A stretch of DNA of 64,000 nucleotides from Pseudomonas putida (GCF_009883635.2 NZ_CP026115.2:4712001-4776000), one strand, 5' to 3'. Positions 40,867 through 50,005 are shown, numbered from the stretch's first letter. The notes: generated by a model not told the origin, from the letters alone. Made by a program: numbers and translations.

Positions 40867-41252
40867 TTCGCTTGCCCCTTGTCGATCAGTTCGGCCACGC
40901 ACTCGATTTCCAGGCTCACGCCCCAAAGCTGTACGCAGACGGTTGTGCGAGCGGGTGGGGCATGGCCGAGAATCTCCCGATACACCTCATTGAATGTTCC
41001 AAGTTGGTCGGGATCAGTCAGGTAGGCGTTCACTTTGACGATGTGCGACAGGCTGGAGCCTGCGGCTTCGAGGATTGCCGACAGATTGGCGAAGGTCTGC
41101 CGAACCTGGTCTGCGAAACTTTCAGGCTGATCCTCGAGGCTGCTGAACGACGGAATCTGGCCAGCGGTGAACACCAGATGCCCAGTGACCACGGCTTGAG
41201 AGTAAGGGCCTACTGGGCTGATGGTTCCGGGAGCGCTGTGGATGCGTTGCAT
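40863..41252 (-). CDS. RidA (YjgF/YER057c/UK114) family protein
   Basis: 129 residues from the ATG at 41252 (AGGAG upstream). Family features: IHSAPGTISPVGPYSQAVVT, VFTAGQIPS, QTFANLSAILEAAGSSLSHI and VKVNAYLTD. The segment that carries the imine-deaminase arginine in RidA (V-A-R-L-P) reads VQLWG here, so the catalytic Arg seems absent, as in Rid subfamilies linked to catabolic operons. Partner enzymes nearby suggest a role on an enamine/imine or carbamoyl intermediate. Confidence 0.88.
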   Translation of the reverse strand: MQRIHSAPGTISPVGPYSQAVVTGHLVFTAGQIPSFSSLEDQPESFADQVRQTFANLSAILEAAGSSLSHIVKVNAYLTDPDQLGTFNEVYREILGHAPPARTTVCVQLWGVSLEIECVAELIDKGQAK

Positions 41253-41289
41253 GATTTCTCCTGTCAGCCGGCGTACCGGCAGCAATGGT

Positions 41290-42597
41290 TCAGAAAAGCG
41301 CCAGGGTGTAGCTGACGATGAGTCGGTTCTGTTCCTGCTTGTGATCAATCTGTGAATGCAGCAGGCCTTGTCGCCATGCCAGGCCCAGCCCTTTGAGCGC
41401 GCCGTCCTGGATCACGTAGTCGAGCCCAAGGTCTCGCTCCCACTCGGAAGCGTCTTCGCCACCGGTGGTGCGGATGTCGTCACCTTTGAGGTACATCAGC
41501 GAAAACTTCAGGCCAGGGATGCCAACAGCCGCGAAGTCATAGCCGTACTGGGCAAAGGCTGTGCGCTCGCCGGCACGGTTGAAGCTGGCGAGCATGCGGT
41601 CTGTGTACAGGTACAGGCTGCCTCCACCTGCGCCTTTGCCACTCAAGGAGCCTTGGTTGGGCTGAACGAAGTTGCTGGCGTCAGACACCTGCTGATAGCC
41701 AGCCATCAGTGCATGGCCTTGCACGGAGTAGGTAAGGGCGGCGCTCCAGGTGTAGTTATCGATCTTCCCGTCACCGTCTTCGGTGTAGCCGCCTACCCGG
41801 TAGCCGCTGGCACGCCCGGCTGCAGTGTTGTTGGCCCCGTCCGCGACGGTGCGGAAGTAACGCAGGTCGGTGCGCAGCGATTGGCCTGGCGAAATGGGGT
41901 AGGTGTGGGTGAGGCCAACGAAATGTTGGTCGTAATAGTCCTCGAGCTTTGCGAAGTAATACTGCCCGGTGAGCTGCTTGGTCAGCTGATAGTCGCCGCC
42001 TGCGAAGAGAAACTGGTCGCTCTCACGCGTGCCACCGGCCACCGCCAGGCCCGTTCTGTCGCTCGAGCCTCGACCTGTGGCGCGGTCAAGGCGACCACCG
42101 GTGAGCGTCAGGCCCTCAAGGTCGGTGGAGGTGATCTGGCCGCCCTCGAATGTTTGAGGCAGCAGGCGCCCGTCGTTGTACGTCAGCACCGGCAATTTGG
42201 GCTGCAGGGTGCCGTAGCGCAGTTCAGTCTTGGCCACCTTCAGTTTGGGGGTAATGCCCAGGCGGCTCCATTGCCGGGCTGCACCGCTGCCATCAGCCGG
42301 GATCATGCTGCTGCCGCGATGCCGACCCTCGCCGCTGTCGAGCGTCACGCCCATCAAGCCCAGCACATCCAGGCCGACGCCCACGGGGCCCTCGGTGTAA
42401 CCCGACTTGAAGTCGAGCATGAAGGCTTGGGCCCATTCCTCGGTTTTGCTCTGGCCAAGGCTGCCGGCCTGATCGCGGAAATCGTTGTTGAAGTAGAAGT
42501 TGCGCAGACCAAGGTTTGCATGGCTGTCAGCCACCAGGTCGGCTTGAGCCCAAGGGGACAGGGCGAATATGCCAGCACTCATCAGGTATTTTTTCAT
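41290..42597 (-). CDS. OprD-family outer-membrane porin
   Basis: 435 residues from the ATG at 42597. A signal peptide (KKYLMSAGIFALSPWAQA) precedes a beta-barrel with OprD hallmarks: SHANLGLRNFYFNNDFRDQA, EWAQAFMLDFKSGYTEGPVG, a plug-forming arginine ladder region, and terminal aromatic IVSYTLALF. It should admit the cluster's substrate, probably a small carboxylate or amino-acid derivative. A hairpin separates it from the upstream MFS gene. Confidence 0.93.
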   Translation of the reverse strand: MKKYLMSAGIFALSPWAQADLVADSHANLGLRNFYFNNDFRDQAGSLGQSKTEEWAQAFMLDFKSGYTEGPVGVGLDVLGLMGVTLDSGEGRHRGSSMIPADGSGAARQWSRLGITPKLKVAKTELRYGTLQPKLPVLTYNDGRLLPQTFEGGQITSTDLEGLTLTGGRLDRATGRGSSDRTGLAVAGGTRESDQFLFAGGDYQLTKQLTGQYYFAKLEDYYDQHFVGLTHTYPISPGQSLRTDLRYFRTVADGANNTAAGRASGYRVGGYTEDGDGKIDNYTWSAALTYSVQGHALMAGYQQVSDASNFVQPNQGSLSGKGAGGGSLYLYTDRMLASFNRAGERTAFAQYGYDFAAVGIPGLKFSLMYLKGDDIRTTGGEDASEWERDLGLDYVIQDGALKGLGLAWRQGLLHSQIDHKQEQNRLIVSYTLALF

Positions 42598-42628
42598 TGG
42601 GAAGACTCTGCAAACGGAACGGGGAAGC

Positions 42629-42647
42629 GCCCGCTTCAAAAGCGGGC
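42629..42647 (-). terminator. Intercistronic hairpin between MFS and porin genes
   Basis: GCCCGCTT and AAGCGGGC pair perfectly around CAA. No T run follows on the minus strand, so it may stabilise or attenuate the message rather than terminate. Confidence 0.4.
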
Positions 42648-42669
42648 ATTTCAGAGGGATGGCACGGCG

Positions 42670-44001
42670 TTACTGGCGTGCCTGGTCGATATCCCGTTTG
42701 AAGGTCTCGGTGAGTAGCAGCAGTGCGATCAGGGAAACGACCGCCGAGCCGACCATGTACCAGGCAATCGAAGAGCCTTTACCCGTCCAGGACAGCAATG
42801 CAGTGGTCACCAGCGGCGTTGCAGCACTGCCCAGCAGGCCCGAAAGCATGTAGCTGATCGACAGGCCGGAATACCGCACTCGGGTGCCGAACAGCTCGGC
42901 CAGGAAGGTCGCGATGGGGCCGTAGTTGGCGGCGAAAGCCGTCATCATCAGCAGGTAGCCGGCGAACGCCAGGCCCAGGATCTTGGTGTCCATCAGCCAG
43001 AACATCGGGAAGGCCACGAGCGCCTCGGCGATGATCCCGCCGATGATGATCGGCTTGCGGCCCACCTTGTCGGACAGCGCGCCGAAGAACGGCAACATGG
43101 CGATGCAGGCGGCACAAGAGACCAGCACCACCGTGAGCATTTCGCCACGGCTGAAGCCCAGGGTCTGGGTGCCGTAAGTGAGGCCGAATGCAACGATCAG
43201 GTTGTAGGAGGTACCGGTGGACATGGTTGCCACGCCTCCCAGGACCACCTGCTTCCAGTATTTGCGGAACACTTCGAAGAGTGGAACCTTGACCTTCGCA
43301 CCTTTGTTCTCTACCGCTTTGAACGAAGGGGTTTCATGGATGTTGAGCCGGATATAGAGGCCCAGGCCGATCAGCAGGACACTGAGCAGGAACGGAACGC
43401 GCCACCCCCAATCCAGCAGCTGTTCGTTGGTCAGCGTGGTGGCGAACATCAGGAATACGAGGTTGGCCAGCATGGTGCCTGCCGGCACCCCGATCTGAAC
43501 CCACGAGCCGTACAACCCGCGCTGATGCTCGGGCGCATGCTCGACGGCCATCAGCACCGCTCCGCCCCATTCACCCCCCAAGGCCAAGCCTTGGATGATG
43601 CGCAAGCTCAGCAGCATGATCGGCGCCCAGATACCCACGGACTCATAACTGGGCAAAAGGCCGATGGCAAAGGTGGCCGCACCCATGGTCAGCAGCGAGA
43701 TGAGCAACATCGATTTGCGCCCCAGGCGGTCACCGAAATGACCGAAGAGCGCTGCCCCGATCATCCGCGCCCCATAGGCCGAAGCAAAGGTGCCGAAAGC
43801 GAGCAGGGTGCCGACAAGGGGATCAAAGCCCGGGAAGAAGATCTTGTTGAACACCAGGGCCGAGGCCGTGGCGAAGAGGAACAGGTCATACCACTCGACG
43901 GTGGTGCCGATCACACTGGCGACCGCGACTTTTTTCATGTCGGCGGTGCGTTGTGGTTGCGCGCCGGCAACCTCGGTGTACGCAGGGCTGGTCATTGCCA
44001 T
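42670..44001 (-). CDS. MHS-family MFS transporter
   Basis: 443 residues with 12 predicted membrane helices. Metabolite:H+ symporter signatures are visible: ASVIGTTVEWYDLFLFATAS, GHFGDRLGRKSMLL, and RIIQGLALGGEWGGAVLMAV. Relatives carry shikimate, citrate, ketoglutarate or dicarboxylates. It is the second such transporter in the cluster (the other at 47083-48378), which suggests two related substrates or redundancy. Confidence 0.92.
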   Translation of the reverse strand: MAMTSPAYTEVAGAQPQRTADMKKVAVASVIGTTVEWYDLFLFATASALVFNKIFFPGFDPLVGTLLAFGTFASAYGARMIGAALFGHFGDRLGRKSMLLISLLTMGAATFAIGLLPSYESVGIWAPIMLLSLRIIQGLALGGEWGGAVLMAVEHAPEHQRGLYGSWVQIGVPAGTMLANLVFLMFATTLTNEQLLDWGWRVPFLLSVLLIGLGLYIRLNIHETPSFKAVENKGAKVKVPLFEVFRKYWKQVVLGGVATMSTGTSYNLIVAFGLTYGTQTLGFSRGEMLTVVLVSCAACIAMLPFFGALSDKVGRKPIIIGGIIAEALVAFPMFWLMDTKILGLAFAGYLLMMTAFAANYGPIATFLAELFGTRVRYSGLSISYMLSGLLGSAATPLVTTALLSWTGKGSSIAWYMVGSAVVSLIALLLLTETFKRDIDQARQ

Positions 44002-44132
44002 TTTCTCCCGAAAGTTGGGTTCTCGTTGTTCTTGGCAGCTGAAGGTGGAGCGGGACTTTCTTGTTTTTGGGCAAAGCGCTCCCGAGGGCCCGGCTTTCGT
44101 GAATGGGCCGGGCGCCTGGGGGAGTGGGTCAA

Positions 44133-45359
44133 TCAGTGTCTGTTGGCGCGGGTGAGCACGGCGTTGAGCAGCACGTCGCAGCCCATGGTCACGTCATCGG
44201 GCAAGGCGTCTTCGGCTTCGTTGTGGCTCAGGCCGCCAACGCAGGGGATGAACACCATGGTGGTCGGGCAGTGACGGGCCAGGTGAATTGCATCATGGCC
44301 GGCGCCGCTGACGATGGGTTGGTACGGATAGCCAAGGCTTTCGATGGCTTTTCGTACGGCATCGATGCAGGCCGGGTCGAAAGGCGTGGCTGGGCAGAGC
44401 CAGTGGCGATCGATCTGGACTTCCAGGCCGCGCTGGGTGGCGATCTGGTCGATCAGTGCGCGGGCGCTGGCCTCCATGTCCGCGATGGCGGCATCTTCGT
44501 GGTGGCGAAGGTCGAGGGTAAATGCCACGTGGCCGGGAATGGTGTTGCGCGACGAGCGGGCGATCTGCAGTTGGCCAATGGTAACCAGGCCTTTGGGCGC
44601 GAAGTCGCGGGACAGTTGTTCCAGCGCGGTGATCATTGCACCTGCGCCGAACAGGGCGTCGTGGCGCAGCGGCATGGGGGTGGTGCCGGCGTGGGCGGCT
44701 TGGCCACGGATTTCGATGTCCAGCCAGCAAATCGCTTGCCCACCCGTCACCAGCCCGACCGGCAGGCCTGCGTCCTCCAGAACCGGGCCTTGCTCGATGT
44801 GGGCTTCGAAGTACGCGTCGAACTCCCGGCCCAGTGGAAGCTCACCGGCGTACCCTGCCTGCTCCAAGGCTTCGGCGACGCTGATGCCTTCAGCATCGCG
44901 GATGGCCAGGGCCTGGGTTAGTGCAAGCTCGCCTGTGAAAACTGCCGAGCCAAGCATGGCGGGGGTGAAGCGAGCGCCTTCTTCGTTGGTCCATACCGCG
45001 ATTTCCAGGGGGCGTTCCAGTTGCAGGCCTTTGTCCTGAAGGCTGCGTACCACTTCCAGGCCGGCCAGTACGCCGTAGATCCCATCGAAGCGACCGCCCT
45101 TGGGCTGGGTGTCCAGATGGCTGCCCATGACCACCGGGGGCAGGGCGTCGTTACGGCCGGGCAGGCGTGCGAACAGGTTGCCGATGGGGTCGACATGGAG
45201 GCTCATGCCGGCCGTGCGGCACCAGCTTGCAAACAGCTCGCGCCCTTCCCGGTCTTCTTTCGACAGTGCCAGGCGGCAGTTGCCGCCTTGGCTGGTTGGG
45301 CCGACCTTGGCCATGTCCATGAGGCTGTTCCACAGCCGTGTGCCATTGCAGGTATGCAT
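44133..45359 (-). CDS. M20-family amidohydrolase (carbamoylase/ureidopropionase type)
   Basis: 408 residues. Dinuclear-metal ligands are visible: H81 in MGSHLDTQ, D92 in GRFDGIYGV, E127 in WTNEEGARF, His in EAHIEQGP and the late GLSHNE histidine. This set is that of N-carbamoyl-L-amino-acid hydrolases, beta-ureidopropionases and allantoate amidohydrolases, which release ammonia and CO2 from ureido groups. Substrate is not decided by sequence. It lies mid-cluster between a reductase and a transporter gene. Confidence 0.9.
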   Translation of the reverse strand: MHTCNGTRLWNSLMDMAKVGPTSQGGNCRLALSKEDREGRELFASWCRTAGMSLHVDPIGNLFARLPGRNDALPPVVMGSHLDTQPKGGRFDGIYGVLAGLEVVRSLQDKGLQLERPLEIAVWTNEEGARFTPAMLGSAVFTGELALTQALAIRDAEGISVAEALEQAGYAGELPLGREFDAYFEAHIEQGPVLEDAGLPVGLVTGGQAICWLDIEIRGQAAHAGTTPMPLRHDALFGAGAMITALEQLSRDFAPKGLVTIGQLQIARSSRNTIPGHVAFTLDLRHHEDAAIADMEASARALIDQIATQRGLEVQIDRHWLCPATPFDPACIDAVRKAIESLGYPYQPIVSGAGHDAIHLARHCPTTMVFIPCVGGLSHNEAEDALPDDVTMGCDVLLNAVLTRANRH

Positions 45360-45388
45360 GATGCGAATTCCTCAAACAGGCGTTGGGG

Positions 45389-46318
45389 TCAGTATCCGAG
45401 CGCGGGGTCTACCGGGTTCAGGAGTGGTTCGGCACAGGCCAGGCGCCTGGCGTTTTCGGCCACCTGCTGGGCAATGCAGTCATGGGAGGCGCATGAGGCC
45501 ATGTGTGGCGTCACGACGATGCCTGGCGTGCTCCACAGGCGGCTGTCCAACGGCAGCGGCTCTTTCTCGAACACATCGAGCAACGCACCGCGCAGCCGGC
45601 CACTGTTGACGGCGTTGACCAGGTCATCCACTTGCAGGTGTTGCCCGCGTCCGCAATTGATCACAGCCGCAGCTGGCGCCAAGGCTTCAAAGGTCTTCCG
45701 GCAGAGGATGCCGCGCGTGGCATCGGTCAATGGCAGCAGGTTGATCAACAGATCGAGCCCCTCCAGGAACTGATCGAACGCCGCAGGGCCTGCGAATGTG
45801 CGCACGCCACTGAGCTGCCTGGCACTTCTCGACCAGCCACGTACGGCATAACCGGCCTCGGCCAGCTCGCTGGCAATGGCGCCTCCCAGGGAGCCAAGCC
45901 CCATGACGCCGACGCGGTACCCAGCAGCAGGGCGCTGTGGGTGGCGTAGCCATATCTGCTGCGGCTGTTGGGCCATCGCGCGATCAAAGTCGCGCTGATA
46001 GTGGATGACCGCCCAGCGGACATACTCCGCCATGCCTTGTCGGTGAGCGGGGTCCACGACCCTGCACACTGGCAATGCCGGATGGCTCGGGTCGTTGGCC
46101 AGGTGATCGACACCAGCAGCCACCGAGTGGATCAGCTTGAGGTTGGGCAGGGCACCAAGGCTGCCTGCGGGCGGGAACCAGCAAGCCGCCACCTGTGCGT
46201 CCTGGGCTGCGGGGTCGTTGGCCAGCACGACGCGTAGCTGGGGGGCACTGCGGGCGAAGGCAGATTGCAGTTGACCCAGCAGCGCCTGGTCAGTTGACAG
46301 CAGAACCAGCGGTTTCAT
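45389..46318 (-). CDS. GhrA-like D-2-hydroxyacid dehydrogenase
   Basis: 309 residues. The NAD(P)-binding motif GLGSLG (140-145) and catalytic triad R224 (NCGRGQ), E253 (FEKEP) and H272 (VTPHMAS) are intact, and the spacing fits glyoxylate/hydroxypyruvate reductase A. It would interconvert a 2-oxoacid such as glyoxylate or hydroxypyruvate and the matching hydroxyacid. It overlaps the aldolase-like gene by four bases, so both are translated together. Confidence 0.92.
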   Translation of the reverse strand: MKPLVLLSTDQALLGQLQSAFARSAPQLRVVLANDPAAQDAQVAACWFPPAGSLGALPNLKLIHSVAAGVDHLANDPSHPALPVCRVVDPAHRQGMAEYVRWAVIHYQRDFDRAMAQQPQQIWLRHPQRPAAGYRVGVMGLGSLGGAIASELAEAGYAVRGWSRSARQLSGVRTFAGPAAFDQFLEGLDLLINLLPLTDATRGILCRKTFEALAPAAAVINCGRGQHLQVDDLVNAVNSGRLRGALLDVFEKEPLPLDSRLWSTPGIVVTPHMASCASHDCIAQQVAENARRLACAEPLLNPVDPALGY

Positions 46319-47070
46319 GAGCAGTACGACTCGCGTTGGTGTTCGATCAAGGTCAGCGCAGCGTTCCAGCTCAGGCGGATGATTTGCGCTGACTCGTCGC
46401 GCTGGAATTGCGCGGCGGTGTGGCGGCAGACGTCTGCACTGGGGTAGATGAGCTTGCTGCCGCCGGCCAATGCCTGCACTTGCGCCTGGCAGGCGCGCTC
46501 GAGGAAGTGAATCTCGTGGAAGGCCTCGGCAACACTGGCGCCTCCGGCCAGCAGGCCATGGTTTCGCAGGATCATCGCCTTGTGCGTGCCGAGGTCGGCG
46601 ATCAGGCGCTCGCGTTCATCCAGGGACAAAGCGATGCCTTCGTACTGGTGGTAGGCCAGCTTGCCGTAGAACTTCAGCGCATGCTGGCTGATGGGCAACA
46701 AGCCGTGCTCCTGGGCCGACACGGCGATGCCGGCGGCTGTATGGGTGTGGATCACGCAGTGCATGTCCGGGCGGGCCATGTGGATTGCCGAATGGATCAC
46801 GAAGCCGGCGGCATTGACCTGACGCGTTCCAAAGGCCTCATCCACGACGTTGCCATGCTGGTCGATGCGCACCAGGTCACTGGCACGCATCCGGTCGAAG
46901 ATCACGCCGTACCGGTTGATCAGAAAATGATGCTCAGGCCCGGGAATGCGCAGGGTGATGTGGGTATCGATCAGGTCGGTCATGCGAAAGTGCGCAACCA
47001 TTCGGTACAGCGCGGCCAGTTCGCAGCGTGCCTGCCATTCGGCATCGCTGATGTTGTGCGGCTTGCTCAT
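46315..47070 (-). CDS. Class II aldolase/adducin family protein
   Basis: 251 residues. Zinc ligands HTH at H108/H110 (VIHTHTAAG) and a later His in LRNHGLLAGG are present. The region where fuculose-type aldolases hold the catalytic Glu reads NAAGFVIHSAIH, as in a large uncharacterised bacterial subset, so the reaction is not predictable. It precedes the GhrA-like gene with overlap, suggesting aldol cleavage or decarboxylation feeding a glyoxylate-like product to the reductase (inference). Confidence 0.88.
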   Translation of the reverse strand: MSKPHNISDAEWQARCELAALYRMVAHFRMTDLIDTHITLRIPGPEHHFLINRYGVIFDRMRASDLVRIDQHGNVVDEAFGTRQVNAAGFVIHSAIHMARPDMHCVIHTHTAAGIAVSAQEHGLLPISQHALKFYGKLAYHQYEGIALSLDERERLIADLGTHKAMILRNHGLLAGGASVAEAFHEIHFLERACQAQVQALAGGSKLIYPSADVCRHTAAQFQRDESAQIIRLSWNAALTLIEHQRESYCS

Positions 47071-47082
47071 GAATACTCCTGG

Positions 47083-48378
47083 TTAACGGGCGATGGCGGG
47101 GGTGGGTTGCTGCTGCTCGCCACGCAGGCGAGAGAGGCCACAGACGCCGATCAGGGAAAGCGTGGAGAGCGCGGTGAAGAACACGGCCAGTGGCAGCCAT
47201 TGGCCGGCGAAGCGGTCAGCCAGCAGGGTGCCAATGATCGGTGTGCTGCCCCCGGCAATGGCGCAGATCAACTGGTAGGCCAGGGAAATCCCGGAGTAGC
47301 GCAGGTGAGCGGGGAAGGCCTGTGTCATGTAGCCAGCGATCACCGCATACAGCGCCGAAAGGGTGACCACCGCCATGGCGATTCCGGCAGTCATCAGCAC
47401 CAGGTTTTGAGTGCCGACCAGCATGAACATGGGGTACGGCACCGCCATACACAGCAGGGCTACCAGCTTGAGGAAGCGGCCTTCGCCAATACGCTCCGCG
47501 AGCAGCGCCGCCAGTGGCTGGGTCAGGAACTGCAGGATGGTCACCAGGAACAGGCAGTCGAGAATGGTTGCCCGGGGGATGCCCTGATAGGTGGTGACGT
47601 AGGTGATCATGAAGGTGTTGGTGAAGAAGAAGCCGGCCGAGCCGATGGTCACCGCAAGGGCCGCGAACAGGATCTGCCTCCAGCAGTCGCGCACCACTTC
47701 CAGTACCGGGTACTTGACGACCTCTTGCTTGGCTTTGGCGGCCTGGAACTCAGGGCTCTCTTCCACGCCAAAGCGGATTGCCAGGCCAACCAGCATCAGC
47801 ACGCCACTGGCCAGGAACGGCAGGCGCCAGCCCCAGCTCAGGAATGCTTCAGGCTCCAGGGAAGACACCAGGCGGAAGGCGATCAGGGCAAGCAACAGGC
47901 CAGCAGGGCTGCCCAGCTGAGCGAACGAGGCATAGAAGACTTTGCGTTTGGCCGGAGCATGCTCGCTGGCCATCAGCACGGCACCTCCCCACTCACCCCC
48001 GACGGAGATGCCCTGGACAATCCGCAGGGCAATCAGCCCGATAGGGGCCCAGATGCCTGCGCTGGCGTAACTGGGCAGCAGGCCGATGCCGGCGGTGGCC
48101 AGGCCCATCAGCACCATGGTGACCAGCAGCATTTTCTTACGGCCCAGGCGGTCGCCCAGGTGGCCGAACACCATGCCTGCCATGGGGCGGGCGATGAAGC
48201 CGACAGCGAAGGAGCCAAATGCCGCCAAGGTGCTGAGCAAGGGGTTGCTGCTCGGGAAGAACACCTGGCCAAGCACGAGTGCCGCCGCGGTGGCGTAGAT
48301 GTAGAAGTCGTAGAACTCGATGGTGGTGCCGACAAAAGCGGCAGCCGCCGCACGACGCGGCTGGTTGGACGTATGCAT
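47083..48378 (-). CDS. MHS-family MFS transporter, first gene of the catabolic cluster
   Basis: 431 residues, 12 membrane helices, with AFVGTTIEFYDFYIYATAAA, GHLGDRLGRKKMLL and RIVQGISVGGEWGGAVLMAS. These are metabolite:H+ symporter signatures. It is promoter-proximal in the eight-gene minus-strand cluster, divergent from the LysR gene, with two LysR-type palindromes about 100-145 bases upstream of its start. Confidence 0.92.
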   Translation of the reverse strand: MHTSNQPRRAAAAAFVGTTIEFYDFYIYATAAALVLGQVFFPSSNPLLSTLAAFGSFAVGFIARPMAGMVFGHLGDRLGRKKMLLVTMVLMGLATAGIGLLPSYASAGIWAPIGLIALRIVQGISVGGEWGGAVLMASEHAPAKRKVFYASFAQLGSPAGLLLALIAFRLVSSLEPEAFLSWGWRLPFLASGVLMLVGLAIRFGVEESPEFQAAKAKQEVVKYPVLEVVRDCWRQILFAALAVTIGSAGFFFTNTFMITYVTTYQGIPRATILDCLFLVTILQFLTQPLAALLAERIGEGRFLKLVALLCMAVPYPMFMLVGTQNLVLMTAGIAMAVVTLSALYAVIAGYMTQAFPAHLRYSGISLAYQLICAIAGGSTPIIGTLLADRFAGQWLPLAVFFTALSTLSLIGVCGLSRLRGEQQQPTPAIAR

Positions 48379-48475
48379 GCAAGGCCCTTCTTGGAGTTAT
48401 AGGCAGGTGGGCAGGTTTGGCTAAGCCGGTCGCGCTCTGTTCGGCGCTTTCGGGATTTATCGCCTTGGGGCTATG

Positions 48476-48524
48476 ATTAGTCAATTTGCTAATTCTTATC
48501 CGTCGTATTAGCAGCGCTACTAAT
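48476..48524. promoter_or_regulatory. Twin LysR-type operators ATTAG-N8-CTAAT
   Basis: Two palindromes with identical arms and spacing lie between the divergent genes: 48476-48493 and 48507-48524. Their centres are 31 bases apart, about three helical turns, so two regulator dimers could bind the same DNA face. The second ends 9 bases before the LysR start, consistent with autoregulation. Confidence 0.75.
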
Positions 48525-48533
48525 GGGTCGCAC

Positions 48534-49511
48534 ATGAATCCGCCGATATCGAGATCTGATGCATTGGTCAACAAATGGGAAGGCCGTCGATTTCTGAACG
48601 ACCGCCTGGACTGGAACCTGCTGCGTACCTATCTCGCCATTGGCCAGGAAGGGAGTATCAGCAGGGCTGCGGCAAGGCTGCACGTGACCCAGTCAGCGGT
48701 CAGCCAGGCGCTCAAGCGTCTGGAGGAGCAACTTGGCTGCGCGCTCATTCTGCGGGGTGGCCCACGTTTCGACCTGACGGCTGCCGGGGAGGAAGTGCTG
48801 CGTATCGCCATCGATATGTACGGCGACGTGTCGCGCATCAGTGCGGCGGTGGAGAAGGAAAGCGATGACGTTGTAGGGAAGGTGAGATTGCTGAGCGTCA
48901 GTCGAGTGCAGTCACAGCGCTACGATGACTTCCTCGGTGATTTCCATGAGGCGCATCCACGTGTGGAGCTGGAAATCGACGTCATGCGCAGTGCTGACAT
49001 CATCAGCTCTCTGCTGCAGAAAACGGCCACAGCCGGCGTTGGCCTGTGTCGCATTCCACAGCCCAAGCTGGAACAGCGCCTGCTTGTCAGCCAGCGTTAT
49101 GCGTTCTTCTGTGGTGTGCGGCATCGTTTGTTCGGGCGAAGCGATGTGACCCTCGAGTCGCTCCGTGGAGAAAACTTCGTGAGCTTTGTCAGTGACCAGT
49201 TGGGCGGGAACCTGTCGCCACTTGCGATGTTCCGTGACCAGCATGGGTTCACCGGGCGCATCGTTGCTTCCTCTCCAAGCGTTGAAGAGGTTCAGCGACT
49301 GGTCTGCGCCGGTTTCGGAGTGGGTTGCATGCCAGAGCACCTCCTCCATGAGGATATCGAGAAGGGGCTGCTATGGCGCCTGCCGCCTGCTGAAGGCATC
49401 GTGAATGCGGATTTGCACTTGCTCTGGAACCGGGAGCAGAGGATGACCATGGCGGAGACGGTGTTCCTGGAAAGCTTCCAGCATTGTCTCGCCCAGGCAT
49501 CACTCGTCTGA
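48534..49511 (+). CDS. LysR-type regulator of the divergent catabolic cluster
   Basis: 325 residues from the ATG at 48534; an upstream frame start at 48486 would run through the operators and is rejected. A winged HTH occupies about 25-85 (LRTYLAIGQEGSISRAAARL, HVTQSAVSQALKRLEEQLGC), followed by the periplasmic-binding-like effector domain. Divergent placement and the twin palindromes point to control of the 47083-48378 gene and its operon by an unknown metabolite. Confidence 0.92.
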   Translation: MNPPISRSDALVNKWEGRRFLNDRLDWNLLRTYLAIGQEGSISRAAARLHVTQSAVSQALKRLEEQLGCALILRGGPRFDLTAAGEEVLRIAIDMYGDVSRISAAVEKESDDVVGKVRLLSVSRVQSQRYDDFLGDFHEAHPRVELEIDVMRSADIISSLLQKTATAGVGLCRIPQPKLEQRLLVSQRYAFFCGVRHRLFGRSDVTLESLRGENFVSFVSDQLGGNLSPLAMFRDQHGFTGRIVASSPSVEEVQRLVCAGFGVGCMPEHLLHEDIEKGLLWRLPPAEGIVNADLHLLWNREQRMTMAETVFLESFQHCLAQASLV

Positions 49512-49547
49512 AGCGAAGATACGGGCTGCTGAGGCGGCTCAAATGTA

Positions 49548-49574
49548 ACGACCGCAGTGTTTGGCTGCGGTCGT
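49548..49574 (+). terminator. Terminator after the LysR gene
   Basis: ACGACCGCAG and CTGCGGTCGT pair perfectly over 10 bases around TGTTTGG and are followed by CTTGTT. Confidence 0.7.
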
Positions 49575-49633
49575 CTTGTTAGCTATTCGACAGTCGCTGC
49601 CGGCCCAGCACACAGCTGAGCCGATCATCATCC

Positions 49634-50005
49634 TCACGAAGCCGTCACAGCGACCTTGCCGGATGCCTTTGCGCTTCGGCGATAGGCCAGCAACAGGCCG
49701 ATGTACCAGAACGGCATCACGTACAGCGCTGTTCGTGTATCAGCTTCCAATGCCAGCAAGCACAGCTCAAACATGAGGAACACCAGTGAGAGCACAGTGG
49801 TGAGCGTCAGGGCGATGGTCATGCACAGGTCGGAAAACATCAGTGTACGAATGGGGGTACCGGACCGCGACAAGATTCCGAATGCGTGAGGCGCTTGTTT
49901 GTTGTGGGACAGGCCGAACAGCATGCGCGAGCCGGAGTAAATGCCGCTGTTGGCTGACGATGCAGCGGACGTCATCACGACGAAGTTGATCATGCCGGCT
50001 GCAGC
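49634..50005 (-). pseudogene. Amino-acid permease remnant (CycA-like, internally deleted)
   Basis: The frame reads an APC-type permease segment (NFVVMTSAASSANSGIYSGS, RMLFGLSHNKQAPHAFG, TPIRTLMFSDL) that jumps to the extreme C-terminus (LLALEADTRTALYVMPFWYI). Several membrane helices between are missing, and the whole N-terminal half is replaced by an ornithine cyclodeaminase fragment. It resembles D-serine/D-alanine/glycine transporters. Non-functional remnant. Confidence 0.75.

Noticed and set aside
41356..42717. 453-codon plus-strand frame
   Set aside because: Antisense to the OprD porin; the porin has a signal peptide and barrel pattern, the plus frame does not.
46408..48402. 664-codon open frame on the plus strand
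   Set aside because: It is antisense to the aldolase-like and MFS genes; GC-rich third positions keep the opposite strand open. The translation is His/Gln-rich without any family pattern.
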